Origin: an uncultured Lachnospiraceae bacterium
Lineage (GTDB): Bacteria > Bacillota > Clostridia > Lachnospirales > Lachnospiraceae
Assembly (NCBI GenBank): GCA_934376945.1
Contig: CAKRPI010000126.1
Span: 1-5,196, forward strand
Direction: 5' to 3'
DNA length: 5,196 nucleotides
The notes under the pieces were generated by a model. It made no database searches, was not told the DNA's origin, and was given only the letters and a program-made list of their open reading frames with translations. The position numbers and the translations under genes are program-made. The first letter of the stretch is position 1; each line of letters opens with the position of its first letter. Below, one piece after another: positions 1-5,196 of the stretch.

Positions 1-83
1 TATATTTTCTCTATAGCTGCTTCATCCGCAAGTCTAGCTTGTTGTATCCATTCTTTGGGAATGTCTGGTAAACTTCGGTTCAT
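1..83 (-). CDS. Partial 5' end of a probable sigma-70 family (ECF-like) RNA polymerase sigma factor
   Basis: Only the first 27 codons lie in the window; the gene runs off the left edge. The ATG at 83 is chosen because a strong ribosome site, AAAGGGGG, sits at 93-100 with nine bases of spacing. After a short leader (MNRSLPDIPKEW) the protein reads IQQARLADEAAIEKI and then the start of a Tyr codon. This matches the usual opening of sigma-70 region 2 (hydrophobic, x, x, A, x, x, G/A-D-E-x-A, hydrophobic, x, x, hydrophobic-Y), where core RNA polymerase is bound. The family call rests on this short stretch alone and could be wrong. The gene lies 65 bases after a small membrane-protein gene on the same strand, with no obvious terminator between them. 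It is therefore probably the fourth or later gene of the protease operon, with an additional promoter of its own. Confidence 0.5.
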   Translation of the reverse strand, partial: MNRSLPDIPKEWIQQARLADEAAIEKI

Positions 84-106
84 AATCTATTGCCCCCTTT
101 ACAACG

Positions 107-135
107 ATTGTAGCACTAGAAACAGGCTTTCTAAA
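107..135 (-). promoter_or_regulatory. Candidate extended -10 promoter for the sigma-like gene
   Basis: On the minus strand a -35-like TTTAGA (130-135) is separated by 17 bases from TACAAT (107-112), which is preceded by TGC (113-115) to give an extended -10 element. Transcription would start near 100, leaving a very short leader before the ATG at 83. The spacer contains a perfect 6-bp inverted repeat, TAGAAA/TTTCTA (117-122 and 128-133), that could be an operator. This would let the sigma-like gene be expressed apart from the upstream operon. The -35 match is weak. Confidence 0.4.
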
Positions 136-148
136 GGTATATTTTATT

Positions 149-394
149 TTAAAACATTCCATTCCAAGAATTTCCTTGGCTCATATCATAGCCGCCTTGT
201 TCAAATGGTATTACACCTTTCACAGATTCTTCCATAAAGCGGCGATTGTTTTCTTGGTAAGTATAATCATCTAAATTATTATGGTGGCATCTTTTCTTTT
301 TGGGTCTAAAGAAATATGATATTGTGATAAGTATACAAATCACATATAATACCAAGAAACCTGTCATTAATATTTCTTCTAATTCCATTTTCAT
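149..394 (-). CDS. Small single-pass membrane protein of unknown function
   Basis: I do not recognise this 81-residue protein. I start it at the ATG at 394, because AGGAGAGGA (396-404) is well placed just upstream. A longer in-frame reading begins at 421, overlapping the stop of the preceding gene, and has no ribosome site of its own. A short acidic N-terminus (MKMELEE) is followed by one strongly hydrophobic segment at about residues 9-28, then the basic stretch RPKKKRCHH. By the positive-inside rule this predicts an outside N-terminus and a cytoplasmic tail of about 50 residues. The tail is polar, rich in Asn, Gln, Tyr and acidic residues, and ends in SWNGMF. The gene follows the Q-rich lipoprotein gene by 16 bases, so translation may be coupled. 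Its place between envelope proteins and a sigma-like gene would fit a signalling or anti-sigma-like adaptor, but no motif proves that. Confidence 0.7.
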   Translation of the reverse strand: MKMELEEILMTGFLVLYVICILITISYFFRPKKKRCHHNNLDDYTYQENNRRFMEESVKGVIPFEQGGYDMSQGNSWNGMF

Positions 395-395
395 T

Positions 396-404
396 TCCTC
401 TCCT
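396..404 (-). promoter_or_regulatory. Ribosome binding site that fixes the start of the small membrane protein
   Basis: The minus strand reads AGGAGAGGA here, so the AGGAG core lies five bases before the ATG at 394. The alternative ATG at 421 has only glutamine and asparagine codons of the upstream gene before it and no Shine-Dalgarno match. This site lies between the stop codon of the lipoprotein gene (411-413) and the new start. Confidence 0.7.
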
Positions 405-410
405 AGATAT

Positions 411-785
411 TTAAAATCCATTATTCATTTGCATTTGTTGATCAAACATTTGTTGTTGCTGATCAAATTGTTGTTGTGCCATTTCATTTTGTTGATTGAA
501 CTGTTGTTGTTGAAAGGCTTGTACTTGTTCATTAAATAATCGCATTTGTTCTCTAAAATAATCTTCATCTTCCATAGCGACTTGTCGCATATATTCTAAG
601 TCTTCATTGGAACAATCTGTATAATATTGAACTAAGTTTAATTCTTCATCTACCCAATCTTCATAAGTTCCATAATTTTCTTCTTGTATTGTAGTTGGCT
701 CATCATAGTCTACTGTGCTTGCTGGTTGTGCGGCACATCCTGTACATAATACGAATAATACGAATAAACTAACAATTTTTTTCAT
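411..785 (-). CDS. Putative glutamine-rich lipoprotein
   Basis: This 124-residue protein has a secretion signal: MKK, then a hydrophobic core at residues 4-13, then CTGC with Cys17 as the candidate lipidated residue. Gly at -1 and Thr at -2 fit a lipobox, but -3 is Cys14 rather than the usual Leu, so lipidation is likely rather than certain. The middle (about 26-80) is strongly acidic and rich in Tyr. The C-terminal third (87-119) is low complexity, with 18 of 33 residues Gln, interrupted at intervals by Phe or Met (F91, F96, F107, M113, F114), as in an extended helix or coiled coil. Nearly all Gln codons are CAA, giving a TTG-repeat tract in the plus strand. I know no named family for it. 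The start has a good site (AAGAGGAG, 793-800). The gene begins 15 bases after the metalloprotease stop and overlaps no neighbour, consistent with one operon. It could be a partner, substrate or sensor for the membrane protease. Confidence 0.75.
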   Translation of the reverse strand: MKKIVSLFVLFVLCTGCAAQPASTVDYDEPTTIQEENYGTYEDWVDEELNLVQYYTDCSNEDLEYMRQVAMEDEDYFREQMRLFNEQVQAFQQQQFNQQNEMAQQQFDQQQQMFDQQMQMNNGF

Positions 786-800
786 TTTCTTTCTCCTCTT

Positions 801-1889
801 TTATTTATACATTTTATATAAGTTATTTAAGTAATTATAAATATCCATATTGGTATCCTGTAATTCTTCAGGTTCATGCACATACATTTGCGTTGCTTCG
901 GCAAAGAATTCACATGGATCTATACTTCCATAATCGCCTAGGCATTCTGGAACACTTTTATATAAGTTGATCCAATCCCAATTAATCACTGGACTTGTCA
1001 TTGTACTCTTTGAAAAATGAGTATAATCATAAATATGTGCTAATTCATGTGTTACTATACCAGCCTGATCATTATACTCATCCGGATCTACTTGAAGTGT
1101 AATCGATAGATCGTCGCGTGATGCAAAAGCATATACTCCATAACCATTGTTATTCATATCTACATCGTTTTTAGCTGCATATTTATCAAATTTTTTGGGT
1201 TCACACAAATTAATTTGATGACAATTATTCAACATAAATTGGGGTTGTGTTTTCACAAATTCATTTAAATATCTTTGTACGTCTCCTACCTTTAATTTAC
1301 TATTTCCAACAATATGAATTAAAGGCAGATTTTGAATCTTTATATATTCTTCCTCAATAATTTGATTATAGGTATCTTCAATACGTGCAAGATTTTCTCT
1401 CTGTATTTCCTTTACTTGACGATACTGAATGTATATAGGTGAAAAAGTAAGGATTAAACCAATAATGTTTAGTACCAATAATACATTTCTTTTCATGCCT
1501 TTTGATTTAGGCAGATGATTTTGCATATACTGAAGACAATCTTGATGCTGCTCATATGTAAAACTTTCTATACGCTCCCTATAAAATTCATGTTTATAAG
1601 CTTCATCACAACAATCAATATTTTCCAATACACCTTGATTCAATCTAGATCGAACATAATCTTCTTGAAGTTTTTCAAGATCTATATTCTTGCGATATAT
1701 CACTAAATACACAAGTGAAGCAATCAGAAAAGCAACCAACAGACAATACGGAATCTTCAGATTATATATTCCAATTCTTTGTATGGCTGTTATTTCTTTT
1801 AATTCCAAAAGCCTATTTCTATAGCTATGTAACAGTTCAAATACTGTCACAAATACAATTCCTGTAAAAAACATTTTTACTTTATTCAT
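801..1889 (-). CDS. Membrane-anchored zinc metalloprotease, anthrax lethal factor / Pro-Pro endopeptidase-like
   Basis: This is a predicted zinc endopeptidase with an extracellular catalytic domain. Numbering here is from a GTG at 1919; I prefer the ATG at 1889 (residue 11), which gives 362 residues. Three hydrophobic segments lie at about 14-31, 57-75 and 145-164, with basic residues placing the 76-144 loop inside and the C-terminal 200 residues outside. The catalytic signature is HELAHIYDY (291-299), with His291 and His295 as zinc ligands and Glu292 as base. DYGSIDPCEFFAEATQMY (329-346) resembles the second ATLF-family motif, EFFAEAF. Tyr330 and Glu337 are seven residues apart, the same spacing I recall for the catalytic Tyr and third zinc-ligand Glu of lethal factor (Tyr728/Glu735) and PPEP-1 (Tyr178/Glu185). 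Family members I know are secreted, so three membrane spans are unusual. The gene is first in an operon with a lipoprotein, a small membrane protein and a sigma-like gene. The substrate is unknown. Confidence 0.8.
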   Translation of the reverse strand: MNKVKMFFTGIVFVTVFELLHSYRNRLLELKEITAIQRIGIYNLKIPYCLLVAFLIASLVYLVIYRKNIDLEKLQEDYVRSRLNQGVLENIDCCDEAYKHEFYRERIESFTYEQHQDCLQYMQNHLPKSKGMKRNVLLVLNIIGLILTFSPIYIQYRQVKEIQRENLARIEDTYNQIIEEEYIKIQNLPLIHIVGNSKLKVGDVQRYLNEFVKTQPQFMLNNCHQINLCEPKKFDKYAAKNDVDMNNNGYGVYAFASRDDLSITLQVDPDEYNDQAGIVTHELAHIYDYTHFSKSTMTSPVINWDWINLYKSVPECLGDYGSIDPCEFFAEATQMYVHEPEELQDTNMDIYNYLNNLYKMYK

Positions 1890-1896
1890 ATTCATA

Positions 1897-1901
1897 TCTC
1901 C
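1897..1901 (-). promoter_or_regulatory. Ribosome binding site that decides the metalloprotease start
   Basis: The minus strand has GGAGA here, seven bases before the ATG at 1889. It is too close to the ATG at 1895 to serve it. The upstream GTG at 1919 has no Shine-Dalgarno sequence and would lie at or before the predicted transcription start, which also argues for 1889. Confidence 0.6.
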
Positions 1902-1926
1902 ATTTTTTATTCCTTTCACTATTCTT

Positions 1927-1953
1927 AACGGAGTAACTTTTAAAATAGTTGCA
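1927..1953 (-). promoter_or_regulatory. Candidate ECF-sigma-type promoter of the metalloprotease operon
   Basis: On the minus strand TGCAAC (1948-1953) is followed by a T-rich stretch and, after a 17-base spacer, by CGTT (1927-1930). An AAC-containing -35, a T tract just after it and a CGT-type -10 are the marks of ECF sigma promoters, such as the SigW/SigM class of Bacillus subtilis. Initiation would fall near 1920, about 30 bases before the chosen ATG. I see no convincing housekeeping -10 in this gap. Such short motifs can occur by chance. Confidence 0.4.
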
Positions 1954-1979
1954 AGAAAAAATAAATTTTTTAAGAAATT

Positions 1980-2006
1980 AAAAAAAGCCTGACATAATTG
2001 CCAAGC
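1980..2006 (-). terminator. Intrinsic terminator after the flavoprotein pseudogene
   Basis: On the minus strand GCTTGGC (2000-2006) pairs with GTCAGGC (1987-1993) through seven pairs, two of them G-U, around a six-base loop. Seven Ts follow (1980-1986). It begins three bases after the pseudogene stop codon and separates that gene from the protease operon. Confidence 0.75.
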
Positions 2007-2008
2007 TC

Positions 2009-2525
2009 TTATAGATTTTTACCTAAATTATACGCTTTTGTCATAATCTCATTATGATTTGATGCATCATTCGCATCGCCAATACCAGCACCTCTTACAA
2101 TTCCTTTTAGTTTAGCCTTTTCAAAACAGTCGACCCAGCCTTGCAGTCCATTATAAGCTTTATCAAATGCACTTTCCTCATCTTCTGCAGCCGTTGCAAT
2201 CATGTAGATATCTCTAAAGGCATAGTCACTCGAATATAAGGGGTTCAAACGATCGAGTAATGTTTTCATTTGACCACACATTTCATAATAATAGATTGGC
2301 GTCGCATATACGATCACTTGTGCATTCTTCATCTTTTAATACACAACAACCAGTCTTTATACATGTCAGACATCCAATACAATACTTAATATCTTTTCCT
2401 TTTAAACTCACATACTCTACTTCATGTCCTGCATCTTTAGCTCCTTTTTCACATTGTCTAGCTAAAATATCCGAGTTGCTGTTGGACCTTAAACTTGTTG
2501 AAATAATTAATACTCTCTTTGACAT
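2009..2525 (-). pseudogene. Frameshifted NADPH-dependent FMN reductase / flavodoxin-family protein
   Basis: Two adjacent frames together make one flavoprotein. Frame one (from 2525) gives the flavin phosphate-binding opening (VLIISTSLRSNSNSD, residues 5-19) and a cysteine cluster, C49-x2-C52-x2-C55-x5-C61, typical of the iron-sulfur-flavoprotein-like branch. It leaves the family pattern after Lys65-Asp66 and stops at 2283. Frame two resumes from about 2332 with MKNAQVIVYATPIYYYEMCG, the second flavin-binding region, and continues to a normal C-terminus at 2009. Compared with the family pattern I recall, about eight residues of the linking helix are missing. A loss of about 26 bases would explain both the gap and the frame change, and would restore a protein of about 180 residues. 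Cys60 beside the conserved Cys61 is also unusual. The promoter and ribosome site (AGGAGG, 2531-2536) are intact, so inactivation may be recent. Its role was probably redox or electrophile defence under the divergent MerR regulator. Confidence 0.85.
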
Positions 2526-2542
2526 AATGACCTCCTGATATT

Positions 2543-2573
2543 ACTATAATACCTAAAGCTAACTTTAGGTCAA
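2543..2573 (-). promoter_or_regulatory. MerR-type promoter/operator between the flavoprotein pseudogene and the MerR gene
   Basis: On the minus strand TTGACC (-35, 2568-2573) and TATAGT (-10, 2543-2548) are 19 bases apart, the long spacer typical of promoters activated by MerR proteins through DNA distortion. Within it lies a perfect dyad, ACCTAAAG-CTAA-CTTTAGGT (2551-2570), similar in form to SoxR/CueR/AdhR operators. The plus strand carries an overlapping TATAAT (2545-2550) that could drive the MerR gene, so one bound dimer could control both genes. I see no clear -35 for the plus-strand promoter. Confidence 0.85.
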
Positions 2574-2590
2574 GAAAGAAGGAATATATT

Positions 2591-3028
2591 ATGTATACAA
2601 TTGGAGAAGTTTCTCAAATGTTTGATTTACCCATTTCCACATTACGCTATTATGATAAGGAAGGATTCTTTCCAAATTTAGTTCGTAAAGGAAATATCCG
2701 TTACTTCAGCAATAATGAAATCGAAGCCTTACACCTTATTGAATGTTTGAAGAAGTCAGGTCTAGGTATTAAAGAAATCAATCAATTCTTTAGATGGGTA
2801 TCTGAAGGAAGTGCAAGCTATGAAAAAAGGAAAGAATTATTTGAAGCTCGAAAATCAGCCGTTGAGGATGAGATCAAGAATCTTCAAAAAACACTTTCCC
2901 TTTTAGAATTTAAATGTTGGTACTACCAAAAAGCTATGGAAGATGGTACAGAAGAATATATTCAAGCCATGCTTCCAGACAAACTTCCGGATGACATTCA
3001 AAAATTATATGATGCCAGTCACGAATAA
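2591..3028 (+). CDS. MerR-family transcriptional regulator, AdhR/NmlR-like
   Basis: This 145-residue protein is full length for a small MerR regulator. Residues 2-24 form the helix-turn-helix (YTIGEVSQMFDLPISTLRYY) and residues 35-50 the wing and following helix (NIRYFSNNEIEALHLI). Residues 75-107 are a charged dimerisation helix, and the tail has CWYYQKAMEDGTEEY and MLPDKLPDDIQKLY, a signature of the branch paired with flavoproteins, reductases or dehydrogenases. Cys52, in ECLKKSGLGI, sits where AdhR of Bacillus subtilis and NmlR have their electrophile-sensing Cys52; Cys109 is the only other cysteine. It therefore probably senses aldehydes, quinones or other thiol-reactive compounds and activates the divergent flavoprotein promoter. 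The start at 2591 has AGAAGGAA at 2576-2583. The stop codon directly abuts the stop of the convergent HIT gene. The exact inducer cannot be told from sequence. Confidence 0.9.
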   Translation: MYTIGEVSQMFDLPISTLRYYDKEGFFPNLVRKGNIRYFSNNEIEALHLIECLKKSGLGIKEINQFFRWVSEGSASYEKRKELFEARKSAVEDEIKNLQKTLSLLEFKCWYYQKAMEDGTEEYIQAMLPDKLPDDIQKLYDASHE

Positions 3029-3454
3029 TTATTTCGATAATGCTTCGCGATACTTTTCTACCATTTCCTGGTAAGCATCTTCAGACAATGTTTTTTCGCC
3101 TGGATTCATAGCGAATACACCGCCCCATTCATATCCATCTTTATATTTTGGTACTAAATGGAAATGAAGGTGGTGGCCCGTATCTCCATATGCACCATAA
3201 TTGACTTTGTCTGGATTAAAGATTTCATGCATAGCACAAGCCACCTTATTGATATCTTCTATATAAGCAGCTCTTTCTTCTGGTGTTAATTCAGTAATTT
3301 CACTCACATGTTTCTTGTGAGCAACAATCACACGTCCTGGATGACTTTGTTCCTTAAACAAATACACTTTTGAACTTTCTAGTTCACAAATTTTGATTCC
3401 GAAAGCAGCTACAAGCTCGCCTTCCATGCAATAAGCACAATTTTGATCTTTCAT
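3029..3454 (-). CDS. HIT-family (histidine triad) nucleotide hydrolase
   Basis: This 141-residue cytoplasmic protein has the histidine triad HLHFHLV at 95-101, with His97 as the expected nucleophile that forms the nucleotidyl-enzyme intermediate, and an extra His94 just before it. An N-terminal CAYC (6-9) is a likely half of a zinc site, as in many HIT proteins. The central part, SHPGRVIVAHKKHVSEITEL (37-56), is the usual nucleotide-pocket region with the conserved 'GRVIVAHKKHV' pattern. The family cleaves purine nucleoside phosphoramidates, dinucleoside polyphosphates or similar alpha-phosphate-linked substrates; which applies here is not visible. The ATG at 3454 has only a weak ribosome site (TAGGTA, 3462-3467). 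The gene appears to be monocistronic, with its own promoter at 3485-3513 and convergent with the MerR gene. Confidence 0.9.
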   Translation of the reverse strand: MKDQNCAYCMEGELVAAFGIKICELESSKVYLFKEQSHPGRVIVAHKKHVSEITELTPEERAAYIEDINKVACAMHEIFNPDKVNYGAYGDTGHHLHFHLVPKYKDGYEWGGVFAMNPGEKTLSEDAYQEMVEKYREALSK

Positions 3455-3484
3455 TTTTTTTACCTAACTCTTCCTTTTTCTATA

Positions 3485-3513
3485 ATCATAGACCAAAATG
3501 TAAGTACTTACAA
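3485..3513 (-). promoter_or_regulatory. Promoter of the HIT gene with a palindrome in the spacer
   Basis: On the minus strand TTGTAA (3508-3513) and TATGAT (3485-3490) are 17 bases apart, a good housekeeping promoter 31 bases before the start codon. The perfect 12-bp palindrome GTAAGTACTTAC (3500-3511) overlaps the -35 and spacer and could bind a dimeric repressor. Confidence 0.65.
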
Positions 3514-3543
3514 TAGCAAATTTAATTAATTATTAGTAGCCAC

Positions 3544-3594
3544 AAAAAAAGCAATCGCAAAGCAGAAACTGTCAACGTCTACTTAGAGATTGCG
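3544..3594 (-). terminator. Intrinsic terminator of the candidate small RNA and probably of the upstream glucosidase message
   Basis: On the minus strand GCAATC (3588-3593) pairs with GATTGC (3551-3556), followed by seven Ts (3544-3550). An inner helix, AAGTAGA/TCTGCTT (3578-3584 and 3560-3566), adds seven pairs with one G-U. No other terminator is seen after the glucosidase stop at 3715, so read-through transcripts would also end here. Confidence 0.8.
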
Positions 3595-3665
3595 AAGAAT
3601 GTTATTGGGTTGATTGTAGCACTAATAACATTCATAAAGAGCTTAGGGAATTCATTCCCTAGCTC
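3544..3665 (-). ncRNA. Candidate structured small RNA, about 120 nt, unknown family
   Basis: Three consecutive hairpins occupy this gap on the minus strand. Hairpin 1 pairs GAGCTAGGGAAT (3654-3665) with its complement (3639-3651), with one bulged base, and begins exactly at the predicted transcription start. Hairpin 2 is a perfect 10-bp stem, GAATGTTATT/AATAACATTC (3624-3633 and 3597-3606), with a 17-base loop that includes AGTGCTACAATC and could pair with targets. Hairpin 3 is the terminator with its T tract. An extended -10 promoter lies just upstream. The region has no credible open reading frame: an 18-codon frame inside it has no ribosome site. I do not recognise a known RNA family. It could instead be a long structured 3' end of the glucosidase message. 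Confidence 0.55.
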
Positions 3666-3671
3666 ACTTAA

Positions 3672-3680
3672 ATTGTACCA
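3672..3680 (-). promoter_or_regulatory. Extended -10 promoter of the candidate small RNA
   Basis: The minus strand reads TGGTACAAT, a TG-N extended -10 followed by TACAAT, with a predicted start at about 3665, the first base of hairpin 1. No good -35 is seen, which extended -10 promoters can tolerate. It lies 35 bases beyond the glucosidase stop codon. Confidence 0.5.
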
Positions 3681-3714
3681 CATAAAAGGAGGAACAAGTA
3701 ATTCATTCGGATTA

Positions 3715-5160
<1,446 letters not shown>

Positions 5161-5196
5161 TTAGGCTAATACTTCGTAAAGTTCTTCTCCTGTTTT
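5161..5196 (-). CDS. Partial 3' end of an unidentified gene upstream of the glucosidase
   Basis: The last 11 codons (KTGEELYEVLA) and a TAA stop are visible; the rest is beyond the right edge. The frame is open across all 36 bases and ends 18 bases before the glucosidase start, with the glucosidase ribosome site in the gap, so the two are probably co-transcribed. Genes in this position are often PTS permease subunits or a BglG/LicT-type antiterminator, but these 11 residues do not identify it. Confidence 0.5.
   Translation of the reverse strand, partial: KTGEELYEVLA

Noticed and set aside
55..539. Plus-strand frames at 55-237 and 300-539 as genes
   Set aside because: They lack ribosome sites and run opposite better-supported minus-strand genes; the second is Leu-rich only because it is the complement of the CAA/AT-rich lipoprotein and membrane-segment codons.
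420..540. The TTG/CAA-rich stretch as a CRISPR or tandem-repeat array
   Set aside because: It has no regular repeat-spacer unit; it is the codon pattern of the Gln-rich tail of the lipoprotein.
1890..1919. GTG at 1919 as the metalloprotease start
   Set aside because: It has no Shine-Dalgarno sequence and lies at the predicted transcription start; the GGAGA site at 1897-1901 fits the ATG at 1889.
2283..2337. Programmed ribosomal frameshifting in the flavoprotein gene
   Set aside because: About eight residues expected in the fold are missing, so a frameshift alone would not restore an intact protein; a deletion explains both.
1515..2538. Plus-strand frames at 1515-1706 and 2260-2538
   Set aside because: They are antisense to the metalloprotease and the flavoprotein pseudogene, with no family resemblance and no ribosome site.
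3579..3635. An 18-codon minus-strand frame (MNVISATINPITFFAISK) inside the candidate small RNA, considered as a type I toxin peptide
   Set aside because: It has no ribosome site, lacks the long hydrophobic span and charged tail of Fst/TxpA-like toxins, and coincides with stem 2 and the terminator, which explain the sequence better.
3685..3692. AAAGGAGG on the plus strand as a ribosome binding site
   Set aside because: No ATG, GTG or TTG follows at a usable distance, and the downstream frame lies opposite the glucosidase gene.

Overview
This is an AT-rich window that looks like a low-GC Bacillota (Firmicutes) chromosome. Support for this is the purine-rich AGGAGG-type ribosome sites, intrinsic terminators with long T tracts, a BglA-type phospho-glucosidase, and a MerR/flavoprotein pair of the kind common in gut Bacillota. 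A gut Erysipelotrichia- or Clostridia-like host is my inference only. Almost everything is on the minus strand; only the MerR gene is on the plus strand.

Positions 1-1953 (minus) look like one operon. Read 5' to 3' it holds: a possible ECF-sigma-type promoter (1927-1953); a membrane-anchored zinc metalloprotease related to anthrax lethal factor and Pro-Pro endopeptidases (1889-801); a small glutamine-rich putative lipoprotein (785-411); an 81-residue single-pass membrane protein (394-149); and the first 27 codons of what looks like a sigma-70-family factor (83 to the left edge), which also has its own candidate promoter. A sigma factor behind an envelope protease, a lipoprotein and a membrane protein, all downstream of an AAC...CGT promoter, suggests a self-activating cell-envelope stress or signalling module. 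This is the most novel part of the window.

Positions 1980-3028 hold a flavoprotein (NADPH-dependent FMN reductase/flavodoxin family) pseudogene, broken by a small frameshifting deletion, and a divergent, intact MerR regulator of the AdhR/NmlR type with Cys52. They share an operator/promoter with a perfect 8-bp dyad inside the 19-bp spacer typical of MerR-activated promoters. The regulator and operator are intact although the target gene is dead.

Positions 3029-3513 encode a HIT-family nucleotide hydrolase with its own promoter, whose spacer contains a 12-bp palindrome. Its stop codon directly abuts the MerR stop codon.

Positions 3544-3680 lie in a gap between genes. They hold a strong candidate for a structured small RNA of about 120 nt on the minus strand: an extended -10 promoter, a 5' hairpin starting at the predicted +1, a second perfect 10-bp hairpin, and a terminator hairpin with seven Ts. 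It may also end the message of the upstream gene.

Positions 3715-5142 encode a GH1 6-phospho-beta-glucosidase, preceded by the last 11 codons of an unidentified gene at the right edge (18 nt away, probably the same operon). No gap longer than 300 bases lacks a gene.
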